A DNA stretch of 53,524 nucleotides from assembly GCA_003045895.1 (NCBI GenBank), contig PZPC01000036.1, positions 1 to 53,524 of the forward strand, in the 5' to 3' direction. The DNA is from Bacteroidota bacterium (GTDB lineage: Bacteria; Bacteroidota; Bacteroidia; Chitinophagales; Saprospiraceae). The notes under the pieces were generated by a model. That model had not been told where the DNA came from, made no database searches, and saw only the letters and a list, made by a program, of their open reading frames with translations. This document shows positions 33,327-43,800 of this stretch, piece after piece. The position numbers and the translations under genes were made by a program. Every line of letters starts with the position of its first letter. Positions within the stretch are counted from its first letter, which is position 1.

Positions 33327-34649
33327 ATGAGAGTTCTAATCGCCTTTGTCCTTTGTGTCTGCGCGGCCACCTTACCGGCGCAAAAATCCCTCTTACAAGC
33401 TGGTCCCATGCTCGGGTACAGCGAAATGCTCGAAGTGATGCTCTGGGTACAAACCAATGCAGCCGCCGAAGTGCAGTTTGCCTACTGGCCCCAGGGAAAA
33501 ACCACCGAGCGCCACCTCACCCAACCCTACCTGACCCAGCACCAAGAAGGTTATACCGCCCGGCTGATCGCCGACGAGGTAGCGCCGGGTGTGCGCTACG
33601 ACTATTCCCTGCTCATCAATGGCCAACCGGTGAAAATGGCCTACCCCACCACCTTCCAAACCCAGGCCCTCTGGCAATGGCGCACCGACCCGCCGCCGTT
33701 TACCGTGGCGCTCGGCAGTTGCAACTACATCTCCGAAGAGGCCTACGACCGACCGGGGACACCCTACGGAGCGGGGTATGGCATCTTCAACAAAATCAAC
33801 GAAAAACGACCCGATGCCATGTTGTGGTTGGGTGACAACACCTACCTGCGGGAGGTCGACTGGAATTCCTGGACGGGCATCCTGCACCGCTATACCCACA
33901 CCCGCTCGGCACCCGAAATGCAGCCCCTCCTGGCCAGTACCCACCATTACGCCATCTGGGACGACCACGACTTTGGCCCCAACAACAGCGACCGCAGCTT
34001 TGTACACAAGGAACAAACCCTGGAGGCCTTCCGCCTGTTCTGGGGCAACCCCACCTACGGCGTCAACCGCCAGCCCGGCATCACCAGCGCTTTTCAGTGG
34101 GCCGATATGGATTTCTTCCTCATCGACAACCGCTACAACCGCCGCCCCAACGACCGGCGCAGTGGCGAAGCCATCCTCCTGGGCGAAAACCAACTGGAAT
34201 GGCTGATCGACGCCCTGGTCAGTAGCCAGGCGCCCTTCAAGTTCATTGCCATGGGTGGGCAAGTGCTCAATACTGCGCCCGTTTTCGAAAACTACGTGAA
34301 CCTGGCACCCGCCGAACGCGCCTACCTGCTGGCCCGCATTGAGGAGGAAGGAATTACCGGCGTGGTATTCCTGACCGGCGACCGCCACCACTCCGAACTG
34401 AGCAGCTACGTCAATGCCAGCGGTCACACCGTCTACGACCTGACCGTTTCACCGCTGACGGCGGGGGTCGCTGCCACCAGGGGAGAAGCCAACGAATTGC
34501 AGGTAGCAGGCACCTTGGTCGAAGCCCGCAATTTTGGCCTGCTCAGCTTTAGCGGCCCCCGCAAGGAGCGGCAAATGCTGATCCAGTTGTTTGATGAGCA
34601 AGGCGTGGAATTGTGGCAACGCACGGTGATGGCACCAACGGCAAAGTAA
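33327..34649 (+). CDS. PhoD-family alkaline phosphatase / phosphodiesterase
   Basis: The 440-aa protein has a signal peptide (about 1-19). Residues 20-115 form an Ig-like PhoD N-terminal domain. The metallophosphoesterase domain carries LGSCNY with Cys132, LWLGDNTYLREVD with Asp170, AIWDDHDFGPNNSD (Asp212, Asp213, His214) and TGDRHHSE. This matches PhoD phosphatases, which use Ca/Fe centres with a Cys ligand to release phosphate from organic esters. The lack of a Tat twin-Arg motif separates it from Bacillus PhoD and is usual in Bacteroidota. It is flanked by terminators on both sides, so it is monocistronic. Confidence 0.92.
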   Translation: MRVLIAFVLCVCAATLPAQKSLLQAGPMLGYSEMLEVMLWVQTNAAAEVQFAYWPQGKTTERHLTQPYLTQHQEGYTARLIADEVAPGVRYDYSLLINGQPVKMAYPTTFQTQALWQWRTDPPPFTVALGSCNYISEEAYDRPGTPYGAGYGIFNKINEKRPDAMLWLGDNTYLREVDWNSWTGILHRYTHTRSAPEMQPLLASTHHYAIWDDHDFGPNNSDRSFVHKEQTLEAFRLFWGNPTYGVNRQPGITSAFQWADMDFFLIDNRYNRRPNDRRSGEAILLGENQLEWLIDALVSSQAPFKFIAMGGQVLNTAPVFENYVNLAPAERAYLLARIEEEGITGVVFLTGDRHHSELSSYVNASGHTVYDLTVSPLTAGVAATRGEANELQVAGTLVEARNFGLLSFSGPRKERQMLIQLFDEQGVELWQRTVMAPTAK

Positions 34650-34716
34650 ACAAGCCCTGCCCACGGCACGAAACCTGTTGCTGAAACTGCTATTCAGCCC
34701 ATCCTAATAAAACCTC

Positions 34717-34752
34717 AAGGCCCCTCGGAATTGCTTCGCAGGGGCCTTTCTT
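34717..34752 (+). terminator. Intrinsic terminator of the PhoD gene
   Basis: AAGGCCCCT (34717-34725) pairs with AGGGGCCTT (34740-34748), then a short T-containing run (TCTT). It lies 67 bp past the PhoD stop codon. Confidence 0.7.
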
Positions 34753-34780
34753 AAAATGTCAGCGGGCTTGGGCAGCCCCC

Positions 34781-34826
34781 CAAAAAAAAGCGGGCTGTTG
34801 GGGATTGATCCCCAACAGCCTGCTTT
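34781..34826 (-). terminator. Strong terminator of the beta-helix protein gene
   Basis: Positions 34787-34805 pair with 34808-34826 over 19 positions with only one G-T wobble (AAAGCGGGCTGTTGGGGAT arm). On the minus strand the stem is followed by eight T residues. It lies 33 bp beyond the stop codon of the minus-strand beta-helix gene. Confidence 0.88.
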
Positions 34827-34859
34827 CATAAGGCTGTGAAACGTTGCACTTCGTGCGAT

Positions 34860-35891
34860 CTAGTACGTAATCACCGTAGTCGTACGGCGCTGACGAATAC
34901 TGGAACGGTTGGGCTGGTCATCGGTTTGATTGACCATTCTGAGCGTTTCGTCCACATCACTGTTGCCGATGGTGGAGCCGTTGTCTTCGAACACACAACC
35001 ATCTACCAGTGCTTCGCAAGTGCCACGACCTTCGCGTTGGTTATAAATGGCACCGCCCCGCACTACGGAGAAGTTGTTGACAAAAGCACAATCCACTACG
35101 ACTGGCTGGCAAATCCCAGAGACTGCCCGGTTGAGTAAACCGGCACCGTACATGGAATAGTTGCCTTCAAAGTGGCAGTTTTTAATGGTTGGATTACACG
35201 TGCCATAACTGCCGTCGTTAAAAATGGCACCCCCATTGAAGTCGGAGCGATTGTTGATAAACTTACAATCGCTAATGAATGGCGACGCATCGCCTTCGTT
35301 GGCGTAGTTGTAAATGGCGGCACCTTCGCGGGAAAAATTATCCACAAAAATGCACTTTACGATCTTGGGTGAAGAAACGCCGAATTCGCCGTTGTTGTAG
35401 ACTGCACCCCCACAAGTGGTCAGATCAGCGCCTTCTACCATCCCGTTGGCGTAACCGCCGGTGATAACAAATCCGTTGATTTGCGTGGTAGCATCTACCT
35501 TGTTGAAGTAGACGACGGTAAAGCTATTGTCTTCCAGATCGGCCGCATTCCCTATTTCACCACTCAGGATGGTGAGGTTGGCGTTGAGGTTTCGTTCTTC
35601 CAATTTCTTTTCGGTGCCGGCAAAACCACCGTAAATCGCTACCCCTTGTGGGATAACAAAACTGGCGGTGCGGTCGGTTGATGTAGTAGGGGTATAGGTA
35701 CCCTGAGCTACCCAAACAGCCTCACCTGGCAGGGCCACAGCCAGTGCTTGCTGCAAATCGCCAAAAGCATTTTTCCAGGAAGTACCCTGTCCGTTGCTGC
35801 CTTCCTTGACGAAATGGCGGGTAATGTCACCTGCGCTTAAGAGTAAGCTGGCCAGGAAAATCACCATTGTTGTTAGTAAAAATTGTTTCAC
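34860..35891 (-). CDS. Secreted right-handed beta-helix protein
   Basis: The 343-aa protein starts at GTG and has a signal peptide (MKQFLLTTMVIFLASLLLSA). The opening GTSWKNAFGDLQQALAVALP and GEAVWVAQGTYTPT is the classic start of Bacteroidota/Planctomycetes DUF1565-type beta-helix proteins. From about 130 on, rungs repeat as GGAVYNNG..SPKIVKCIFVDN, GAAIYNY..SPFISDCKFINN, GGAIFND..NPTIKNCHFEGN, GAGLLN and GGAIYNQ, like polymorphic outer-membrane repeats (GGAI/FxxN). The C-terminus lacks a clear T9SS tail and is short and Arg/Thr-rich. Function is unknown; surface adhesion or polysaccharide binding are possible. Confidence 0.83.
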   Translation of the reverse strand: MKQFLLTTMVIFLASLLLSAGDITRHFVKEGSNGQGTSWKNAFGDLQQALAVALPGEAVWVAQGTYTPTTSTDRTASFVIPQGVAIYGGFAGTEKKLEERNLNANLTILSGEIGNAADLEDNSFTVVYFNKVDATTQINGFVITGGYANGMVEGADLTTCGGAVYNNGEFGVSSPKIVKCIFVDNFSREGAAIYNYANEGDASPFISDCKFINNRSDFNGGAIFNDGSYGTCNPTIKNCHFEGNYSMYGAGLLNRAVSGICQPVVVDCAFVNNFSVVRGGAIYNQREGRGTCEALVDGCVFEDNGSTIGNSDVDETLRMVNQTDDQPNRSSIRQRRTTTVITY

Positions 35892-36089
35892 GCCTAATTC
35901 CTTTTGAAGTTGAGTTGGATAAAAACGGGCAAAACAAATAAAGTATTACCCGCTCCATAAATTTCATTTGAAAATGCAGGGGTCAAATTGCCGTAGGCTT
36001 TTGAAAAGCCAAGACAAAAAAATTTCAACACTTCCAAAGCGGAAGACGTCAAACAAAGTCAAACTTGGGTGGGATAACTTAAGATAACC

Positions 36090-36187
36090 AGTTGGGGATA
36101 CAACTCATTATCTCGAATAGATAATTTACTACTTTGGATAAAAATAGCGAATTATCCCCGAAGAAAAAAATATTCTTCGGTTTTTTT
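36090..36187 (+). ncRNA. Candidate small RNA ending at an orphan terminator
   Basis: Three successive hairpins: AGTTG/CAACT (36090-36105), ATTATCT/AGATAAT (36107-36125), and CCGAAGAA/TTCTTCGG (36158-36180) followed by seven T. No plus-strand gene ends nearby, so the terminator implies a short independent transcript. No convincing promoter was found, and the 5' end is a guess. Confidence 0.28.
36158..36187 (+). terminator. Orphan intrinsic terminator
   Basis: A perfect 8-bp stem CCGAAGAA/TTCTTCGG with an AAAAATA loop, then TTTTTTT. The nearest plus-strand gene ends 1.5 kb upstream, beyond a minus-strand gene. Confidence 0.7.
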
Positions 36188-36594
36188 GGCGTGTTGGATT
36201 GAAAAACAAGTTGCAAACGCACCGTGGGATAATTTAGTACGTCTGCGGAAACTATGCTGATTGAAACGTAGCTAAAAATATTTAGTTTCGTTTAAAAGCT
36301 TAATTCTTCCGTAAAGCTGCGAAAAAAAAATCATTCATTCAAATAAAAAACAATAAATGGTTCAATAATTTATTATGTGGTAGGAAACGCTTATTTTTCG
36401 GCATAATTTACAGCATATTTTTTTGGAGCAAGGTCTACTTACTTGCTTTAAAAGCTGTAAAGTTCCCTCCTGCAGGATAAATCTCGACCTAAAAAAACGA
36501 AAAAAATCACTGTCGCAAAGTGAATGTAGCGGGTGTTCCAAGCAACCAAACTAGTGGAGGTATGGGGTATCTGTGGCGGTGAGGTGAACAAAAA

Positions 36595-36628
36595 TTAGCA
36601 ATTTACGTATACGTACCTAATTTGCTAA
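36595..36628. promoter_or_regulatory. Imperfect palindrome upstream of the T9SS unit
   Basis: TTAGCAA (36595-36601) and TTGCTAA (36622-36628) flank a central perfect palindrome ACGTATACGT (36605-36614). Located 60 bp upstream of the candidate promoter, it may be a regulator site (inference). Confidence 0.35.
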
Positions 36629-36686
36629 AATAGCTAAGTGTGGTGACAAACCAGCCCGAATATGATCTAAAGAAAATTTTCGTGCG

Positions 36687-36694
36687 TAGGTTTG
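36687..36694 (+). promoter_or_regulatory. Candidate -7 element of the PorP-OmpA-PKD unit
   Basis: TAGGTTTG matches TAnnTTTG exactly, 86 bp upstream of the PorP/SprF ATG. It has no obvious -33 TTTG. Confidence 0.4.
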
Positions 36695-36780
36695 CTGGCG
36701 CCTTAATGAGTTAGTTAACCAATTGTACATAATCCCAGTCAACGGCAAGTTGATCAGTAACCATGTAACAACCTTAAACG

Positions 36781-37839
36781 ATGGTAAGAAGAATACTCCT
36801 ATTACTCAGCTGGATCCTCTTGACCGCTACCCTGGCGAAGACCCAAGACTTCCATTTTTCTCAATTCTCTTATGCCCCGCTACACCTCAACCCTGGCCTG
36901 ACGGGCGTTTTTGCGGGCGACACCCGCATAGCGGCCAGTTATCGTTCCCAGTGGAACCAGGTTCCGGTGGCCTACAAAACGTTTACGGTCACGGCTGATC
37001 ATAAATATACTTGTGGGCATGCGGGGCCCGGCTTTTTTGCTTCGGGCATTGCCCTCAATTATGACCGCGCCGGCGATTCGCGCCTAGCCATGGCCAACGT
37101 AGGCCTCTACGGCTCCTACACCCGCCCGATCAAGGCACAGTCGTTCCTGACTGTGGGCCTGAATGCCGGACTGGGGCAGCGCTCCTTCGACACCGATGAC
37201 CTGCGTTTCGGCCGCCAGTTCGACATGGGGCTGGGCGTGTTCAACCCTGCCCTCGGCAACGAGGAAGTTTTCGCCAACCAAAGCCACATCTTTTTCGATG
37301 CGGCCCTGGGCGTCAACTTTCGCTGGCAGGCCCTGCAGCGCGATGCCCTGATCGACCTCCTGGAGAAACGCTCCAAGCTCGATATTGGCATTGGGGTACA
37401 CCACCTCAACCGGCCAGACATGAGCTTTATCGAAGACATGAAGGTCAAACTCCCCATGCGCTTTAGCCCTTACGCCGCAGGCACCATTCAGGTGGGTAAC
37501 CCTCTGGACATTCAACTCGCCATTATGGGCCAATTTCAAAACACCTACCGGCAATTCCTCGGTACTGCTGGTCTGAAATTACACCTCAACCGAACCCCCG
37601 GCAACCAGTGGTCGGTGCTTTTGGGCGTAGGCTATCGCTTCGATGAATTTGGCGATGCCTGGTTCCCTGCCCTCGAACTCAACTACCACGAAATGTTGCG
37701 GGCCAGCATCAGCTACGATATCAATATTTCTGATTTCAACATTGCTACCCGGCGTCGTGGTGGTCTGGAACTTAACGTGCGCTATCTGATTAAAAAAGTG
37801 TGTCCACTTCCCAATTTCAAGTTCTGTCCACTTATCTAA
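36781..37839 (+). CDS. PorP/SprF family T9SS membrane protein
   Basis: The 352-aa outer-membrane protein has a signal peptide (about 1-20). The opening QDFHFSQFSYAPLHLNPGLT is the family signature, followed by GVFAGDTRIAASYRSQWNQV. Beta strands continue to YHEMLRASISYDINISDFN and NVRYLIKK. PorP/SprF proteins work with T9SS, often paired with one large type B-tailed substrate that they help anchor or export; here that partner is the 2084-aa PKD protein two genes downstream. It is the first gene of a tight unit, and the next gene starts after 21 bp. Confidence 0.94.
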   Translation: MVRRILLLLSWILLTATLAKTQDFHFSQFSYAPLHLNPGLTGVFAGDTRIAASYRSQWNQVPVAYKTFTVTADHKYTCGHAGPGFFASGIALNYDRAGDSRLAMANVGLYGSYTRPIKAQSFLTVGLNAGLGQRSFDTDDLRFGRQFDMGLGVFNPALGNEEVFANQSHIFFDAALGVNFRWQALQRDALIDLLEKRSKLDIGIGVHHLNRPDMSFIEDMKVKLPMRFSPYAAGTIQVGNPLDIQLAIMGQFQNTYRQFLGTAGLKLHLNRTPGNQWSVLLGVGYRFDEFGDAWFPALELNYHEMLRASISYDINISDFNIATRRRGGLELNVRYLIKKVCPLPNFKFCPLI

Positions 37840-37860
37840 TTATCCCCAACCTGTGAATAA

Positions 37861-40800
37861 ATGAGAAAGAGATCAACAAACCGTCTCCTAATTGTACTTT
37901 TTTTAGCAGTGACCAGCTTTTCCGGATTGTGGGCTCAACCGCTTTCAGAATGGATTACAGCGGCAGACAACGCCTACCAAAAAGCAGACTACTACAGCGC
38001 TTTTCGGTACTATGACGTCGCACTAAAATACGATTCCACCCGAATGGATCTGTGGTACAAAATGGGAGAAAGTGCCCAGCAATTTACCGCTTACAACGCA
38101 GCCCAATCCGCCTATGACCGGGTAGCTGCCAGCACTTTTCGGGATTCCTTCCCGTTATTGCCATTTCGGCGGGCCGAAGTACTCCAGCGCAAAGGTGCCT
38201 TTCAGGCGGCTGCTACGCTGTACGACCAATTCATCAGCACCACGACCTCCACCGATGCCGAGGTGCTAAAAACCGCTGAACGCAACCTGATCAATTCTGA
38301 ATGGGCCGCCGATGTGGTGAACCGCCCCAAAGCAACAACCGTCCGCAATTTGGGGGACCAGGTCAACTCGCCTCATTCGGATTTCGGGCCTTTCTTCCAA
38401 AACGATACCCTCTATTTTTCTTCGCTGCGCTATACCATCAAGCGGGACTCCGTCTTGCCGCGCCGGCCTTATTCCAAAATCCTGCGGCGTACCGCTCCTG
38501 ACCAGGACGCGCAGGCCCTGGCCGCCACCAGCATTTTCAACCAAACGGGCCGCCTTACGGCCCATACCTCCTACAATGCCGCCGGCACGACCGTTTATTT
38601 TACCCTCTGCGACTACCAGAGGGGAACCACCGATTTTCACTGCGACATCTACTATGCGCCCGTACTAGCCGGTGGCCAGTGGGGTATTCCCAAACGCTTG
38701 CCGCTGAACGACACCAAAGCGACTTCGACCCACCCCAACGTGGGCAAGAATCCGGCAGACGGCACCGAATACCTCTACTTCGTTTCTGATCGCCAGGGCG
38801 GCGCCGGCGGACTCGACATCTACCGGGCCAAGATCCTGGCCGACGGAGCGTGTGGACCGGTTCAGGCCCTCACTGAAATCAATACCGAAGGAGACGATGT
38901 AACGCCTTTCTACTATGCACCCACCCAGACCCTCTACTTCAGTACCGATGGGCGGCTGACCATGGGTGGCTTCGACATCTACCGTTCTTCCTGGAATGGC
39001 CGCAACTGGGATCGACCCAGCAACATGGAAATTCCCGTCAACAGCAGCTACAACGACACCTACTACTCGCGCTTTCCGCAACAGGAGTTGGCTTTCTTTG
39101 CCTCCAATCGCCCCGATTCGCTGGCCTTGTTCTGGGACGACACCAAAGACGCCTGTTGCAACGACCTTTACAGCGTAGGCATTACCGACGAGATCAAGTT
39201 GCTCGCCCTGACCTTCAACGCCCTGGACCTCACCGAACTCGCCGGATCTTCCGTAGCCCTTTACGAACTCACCCCCGGTGGGCGCCGGCTTGTTGACAGC
39301 CTCAACAACCCCCGCGACAACGACTTCAACTTCGTGGTTATTCCCGGCAAACAGTACGAACTGGTTGCTACCAAACCCGGGTTCACCACCGACCGCGACA
39401 CCCTGGACCTGACCGATCCCAAGCTGGCCAACCAAATGGAGATCGAACGGCGCCTGTATTTGTCACCCGACCTCAAATTGGATGTGTTCACCTTTAACAA
39501 GTTGGATTCTACCGCCCTGGCGGGAACCACCGTGTTCCTCCACGAGCTTACCCCCGAAGGCGAACTTGTCCTCGTGGACAGCATTATCAACCCGACGGCC
39601 AACGACTACCACTTCAAACTCAAACGCGGCAAGCAGTACCAGGTCTTTGCCCGCAAGGACGGATATGTGCCCGACATGACCTATATTGATACCAACGATC
39701 CAAAATTCGCCAGTGTCAATGAGATTCGCAACGACCTCTACCTCGAGCCCGGCCTGGCTCTGGAGGTCTACACCTGGCGCTTGCTCGACAGCAAACCCCT
39801 CGTCGGGTCGACGGTTTTCCTCTACGAATATTCTGATGAAGACGGTGAAACGTTAGTCGACAGCCTGACGAATGTGCACGGCTACCAATTCGGCTTCCCG
39901 GTAGAGAAAGGCAAGGGGTACGTCATCCGCGGCGCCCACGACGGCTACGGCCCGGATATCACCTCTCTTGACCTGACGGGGGCGGATATCCCCGACAATG
40001 GCACCTTCCGCAGGGACCTCTACCTGGGGCAACTCCTGGAAGTATTTGTCTTTGATGCCGTTTCCGAAGCCAAACTCCCCGGTGCCGAAGTTCGCCTGTT
40101 GGATGCCACCACGGGTGAGTTGATCGCCGAAAAAATCAACCCGGACAACAACGACTTTTACTTCTCCGTGACCCTCGACAAACCCTACCGGATTGAAGTG
40201 CTCCGCAAAGGCTACAAACCCGTTAGTGAAGTGGTGACCTTCTCCGACGAAGACTTGAAAGTGGGTGGCGGAAAAATTTCCCTCGACATCTTCATGGAGC
40301 CTTACACGGATCCTTGTTCCATGTTGCCACTTTACCTCTACTACGACAATGACCACCCCAACCCGAAGTCGACCAGCCCCACTACGGATCTGGAGTACGT
40401 GTCGACTAACGTAGAGTACTTCAAGAAAAAACAAACCTTCATCCAATCCTTTACCAGAGACATGGAGCTGGAAGAAGCTTTCCGGACGCGCCGGCGCTTC
40501 GATGACTTTTTCAATCTCGAAGTTCGCAGTGGTCGCTACGACCTGGAAGAATTTGCCAAACGCCTATTGGTCTACTTGCAAAGTGGCAATACCTTCGTCG
40601 TTGATCTGAAAGGTTTTGCCAGCCCCCGGGCCAGTACCATCTACAACCAGATCCTGAGCCAGCGCCGGATTGCTGCAGTTTACAACTTCTTTGATCGCTA
40701 CCAAAACGAGGCCTTCAAATCCTACATCGCGCTGGGGGCTCTCCGCTTTACGGAACTGCCCGTGGGGGAAACCCAGGCGGATCCCCGGGTAGTAGACAAA

Positions 40801-40890
40801 GTAGACGACCCCAAAAACTCCATCTATAATGTCTTTGCTTCCCTGGAGCGACGGGTGGAAGTTCGTTGTGCAACCTCCAACAACCAATAA
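37861..40890 (+). CDS. OmpA-family protein with TPR, PD40 propeller and carboxypeptidase-regulatory-like repeats
   Basis: The 1009-aa protein has a signal peptide (about 1-25). Residues 30-115 are TPR-like (AADNAYQKADYYSAFRYYDV). About 160-430 is a WD40-like/PD40 beta-propeller (PADGTEYLYFVSDRQGGAGG, TLYFSTDGRLTMGGFDIYRS). About 447-813 holds four roughly 100-aa repeats (ELAGSSVALYELTPGGRRLV; ALAGTTVFLHELTPEGELVL; VGSTVFLYEYSDEDGETLVD; LPGAEVRLLDATTGELIAEK). The C-terminal 150 residues are OmpA-like, peptidoglycan-binding (VVDLKGFASPRASTIYNQIL, SQRRIAAVYNFF). This layout resembles the PorE/SprE-type proteins that accompany PorP/SprF, and probably links the T9SS partner to peptidoglycan. The downstream ATG comes only 2 bp after the stop codon. 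Confidence 0.9.
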   Translation: MRKRSTNRLLIVLFLAVTSFSGLWAQPLSEWITAADNAYQKADYYSAFRYYDVALKYDSTRMDLWYKMGESAQQFTAYNAAQSAYDRVAASTFRDSFPLLPFRRAEVLQRKGAFQAAATLYDQFISTTTSTDAEVLKTAERNLINSEWAADVVNRPKATTVRNLGDQVNSPHSDFGPFFQNDTLYFSSLRYTIKRDSVLPRRPYSKILRRTAPDQDAQALAATSIFNQTGRLTAHTSYNAAGTTVYFTLCDYQRGTTDFHCDIYYAPVLAGGQWGIPKRLPLNDTKATSTHPNVGKNPADGTEYLYFVSDRQGGAGGLDIYRAKILADGACGPVQALTEINTEGDDVTPFYYAPTQTLYFSTDGRLTMGGFDIYRSSWNGRNWDRPSNMEIPVNSSYNDTYYSRFPQQELAFFASNRPDSLALFWDDTKDACCNDLYSVGITDEIKLLALTFNALDLTELAGSSVALYELTPGGRRLVDSLNNPRDNDFNFVVIPGKQYELVATKPGFTTDRDTLDLTDPKLANQMEIERRLYLSPDLKLDVFTFNKLDSTALAGTTVFLHELTPEGELVLVDSIINPTANDYHFKLKRGKQYQVFARKDGYVPDMTYIDTNDPKFASVNEIRNDLYLEPGLALEVYTWRLLDSKPLVGSTVFLYEYSDEDGETLVDSLTNVHGYQFGFPVEKGKGYVIRGAHDGYGPDITSLDLTGADIPDNGTFRRDLYLGQLLEVFVFDAVSEAKLPGAEVRLLDATTGELIAEKINPDNNDFYFSVTLDKPYRIEVLRKGYKPVSEVVTFSDEDLKVGGGKISLDIFMEPYTDPCSMLPLYLYYDNDHPNPKSTSPTTDLEYVSTNVEYFKKKQTFIQSFTRDMELEEAFRTRRRFDDFFNLEVRSGRYDLEEFAKRLLVYLQSGNTFVVDLKGFASPRASTIYNQILSQRRIAAVYNFFDRYQNEAFKSYIALGALRFTELPVGETQADPRVVDKVDDPKNSIYNVFASLERRVEVRCATSNNQ

Positions 40891-40892
40891 GT

Positions 40893-43800
40893 ATGAATCG
40901 AGGGAATTCTCAAAGCAAAAAACCGCAAAACGCAAACGCCATGAAGTTTGTCACCACTATAAAAACCACCTTGGTCAGCAGCCTTTGGCTGATGATTTTC
41001 TCCGCGCTGGTATTGTTGCCCAATTTAAAGGCCGAAGGTATCCGACAAGTTGCGCCTACCGCAGGTGATGCCCCGGTAATGCTCGAAACGGGGCGCCCTG
41101 AATTTGGCAGTTTTGCCGATTTCAATGGCCCCGCCAGTGGCCGCCTGGTCATTACCATCGGCAACCTCAACGAAACCGTTTTCCTGGGCCTCTCCACTGA
41201 ATACAACGATGATGGCAAGCCTTTCCCCGGCACTTTTGCAGGCCAGTACCGCTTCCGGATTCGTCGGGCCAGCGATGGTGCCGTCGTTCACGGTCCTTTT
41301 ATTGTCAATGGCAGCAATGCCAACGCGACCACCTGGGAGCAGGCGCAATTTGGCGTTTACAATGTGAACATTACCCAGAACAGCCAACTCATGTACCGTT
41401 TTCAGCCGACCCAGCTGGGCAACTACTACCTGGAGTTCGACGAAGCCAGCTTCCCGGATGGAGATGACAAAGTAAATATCCCCTTTTGGGACATCACCGT
41501 AGCCCGCAACAACGTGCCCATCAACGGCCGGGTGTGGTCGCGCAACTGGGCTTTCCGCACCCCGCCGGTGGATGGCCTGACGCCTCCTGATTGTGTCTGG
41601 GATCGGGAATTCAACGGTTCCCTGTACTCCTACACCACTGATGGTTTTGTGTCCAAAATCGATTTCCAAAATGCCGGGTTGCAAGGTTTATCCTTCAATA
41701 TTGCGTTCAATAGCAAAGGGCCCGGCAGCAGTGGCAACCTCACCGAAGACCGCAAGTCAGTTCCCAACGCAAACGCAACCCTCAACTCGGCCGAGCACCA
41801 GATCTTCCTCTCCGAACCTGATCCCGTGTTATTTCCCAGTGGGATCTGTGGCCAGTTGATCACCCCCGCCAGTTTCAGTTGCCTGAACGAGAACAGTTAC
41901 TGCCTGGAGGTCGCCGTCACCAAACCCGGACAGGTAGAAGTGGTACTGGATTTTAATCGCAACGGTCTGCTGGATCCGGATTCCGAAGATGTCAACCTCG
42001 TCTTCGACTTTCCGGCCAACCAGCTGAGCGGTTGTATCCCCTGGAATGGCCTGCGCGGCGACGGCACGCCCGTCACGGTGGGCGACACCATCGACCTGAT
42101 CTTCTTCTATTCGCAAGGCATCCAGCATTGGTCGGCTTACGATGTAGAATTCCTGCGCAACGGCTACTGCATCGAAACCATCCGCCCCCTCTGCGAGCCG
42201 AATATTTCGTCGAGCCTGCTCTTCTGGGACGACCGCAATATCGTGGAAGACCCCGGCACCGGTGCACCGCGCGATGGCCGCAATGGCTGCAATTGCGCAA
42301 CGGGTTGCCGGACCTGGAGCAGCTTCAACCTCAATGCTGCCGACTGCAGCAACTTCGACGACAATGCCACCACCGGCTACGGCGATAAAACGACCATCAA
42401 CACCTGGTGGTTTGCCAATACCTCTACCATTGTACGAGTCAATATCCCGCTGGTTCAGGCGATGATTGTCGGCCCGGACTCTATTTGTCTGGGCGAAACC
42501 GCTACCCTGGTTGCCAGCGATGCGGGCGCCACCGGTACCGTCACCTACCAATGGACAGGGCCCAACAATTTCACCGCCAATACCGCCCAGGTAAACGTGA
42601 GTACCGCCGGTGAATACTGCGTCCAAATAACCGATCAGCTGGGTTGCAGCAACACCATCTGCAAGTTACTCACCGTAGTGGATGCCGGTAACGGAACCAT
42701 CTCCTACCCTCCCAGCCTCAGCGCCTGTATCGGCTCCAGCGTAACGTTGGTGGCAACCGGCGACATCAACAGCTTCACCTACAGCTGGTCACCGGCCACT
42801 GGCCTGAGCGCTACCGACGTAGCCAGCCCCAGTTTCACCTTTGCCAGCCCCATAACCTATACGGTCACCATTACCAATACGACCAGTGGGTGTAGCTTTA
42901 CACAAGCTATTGCGGTTGCCGGCAATGTAGAACCCATCCCGGGTTTCACCACCCAATCGGGTTGTAACCAGGGCCTGGGGATTAGTTTTGTCAACACCAG
43001 TACAGCTGCTACCCAGTACAGCTGGGATTTTGGCGACCCTACTACTACTGCCGACATCAGCACCCAACCCAATCCCAACTATACTTATCCCGGGCCGGGT
43101 ACCTACCAGGTCAAGTTGGTGGTCACCAGTGTGGATGGTTGTGTAGCGATGCTGTTGCAAGATGTGGTCATCACCAATATTCCACTGATCGCTGATTTTG
43201 ACATCTCCTACGACACTTGCTCACCCGACGCGGTGGTGGTTCGCTTTACCGATACGTCCGTCAACGGAGCGGGTAACACCACGGCCTGGTCCTGGACGTT
43301 CGGTGGTGGCAATGGTAGCAGCAATCTACCCAACCCCACCCTCACCCTCACGACGGGCCAGACCATCACCGTCAACCTGACCATCACCACTGCCGACGGC
43401 TGTACCGAAAGTACTTCCCAAACCGTGACAATACAGCTGGGCCCACCCACCGATCAATTCCCGGATGTCCTGCTGGTTTGTCCGGGCACCGCCGTACAAA
43501 TCACCCCGGGTGGCAATCCGGCTTATACGTACAGTTGGAGCCCGACTGCGGGAATCGACAACCCGACTTCGCCCCAACCTACTTTTTCGCCAGCAGCGAC
43601 CACCACCTACACCGTTACCGTCACCTCCAGCGGTGCTGATGTGTGTACAGTGGTAGAGACGGTACTGGTAACGGTGCCGTCGGTGATTAATTTGCAAGTG
43701 ACCGGCGGTGGAAACTTCTGTACCCCCAGCACAACGCTGACGGCGACGACCAGCGCACCCACGACCATTGAGTGGCAGGACAGCAACGGCAACCTACTGG

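Larger units (their letters stand above)
35892..36780. other. AT-rich gene-free region upstream of the T9SS unit
   Basis: 889 bp with no credible coding frame and far lower GC than its neighbours. It contains an orphan plus-strand terminator preceded by two hairpins (36090-36187), a large imperfect palindrome (36595-36628) and a TAGGTTTG promoter element (36687-36694). Confidence 0.75.
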
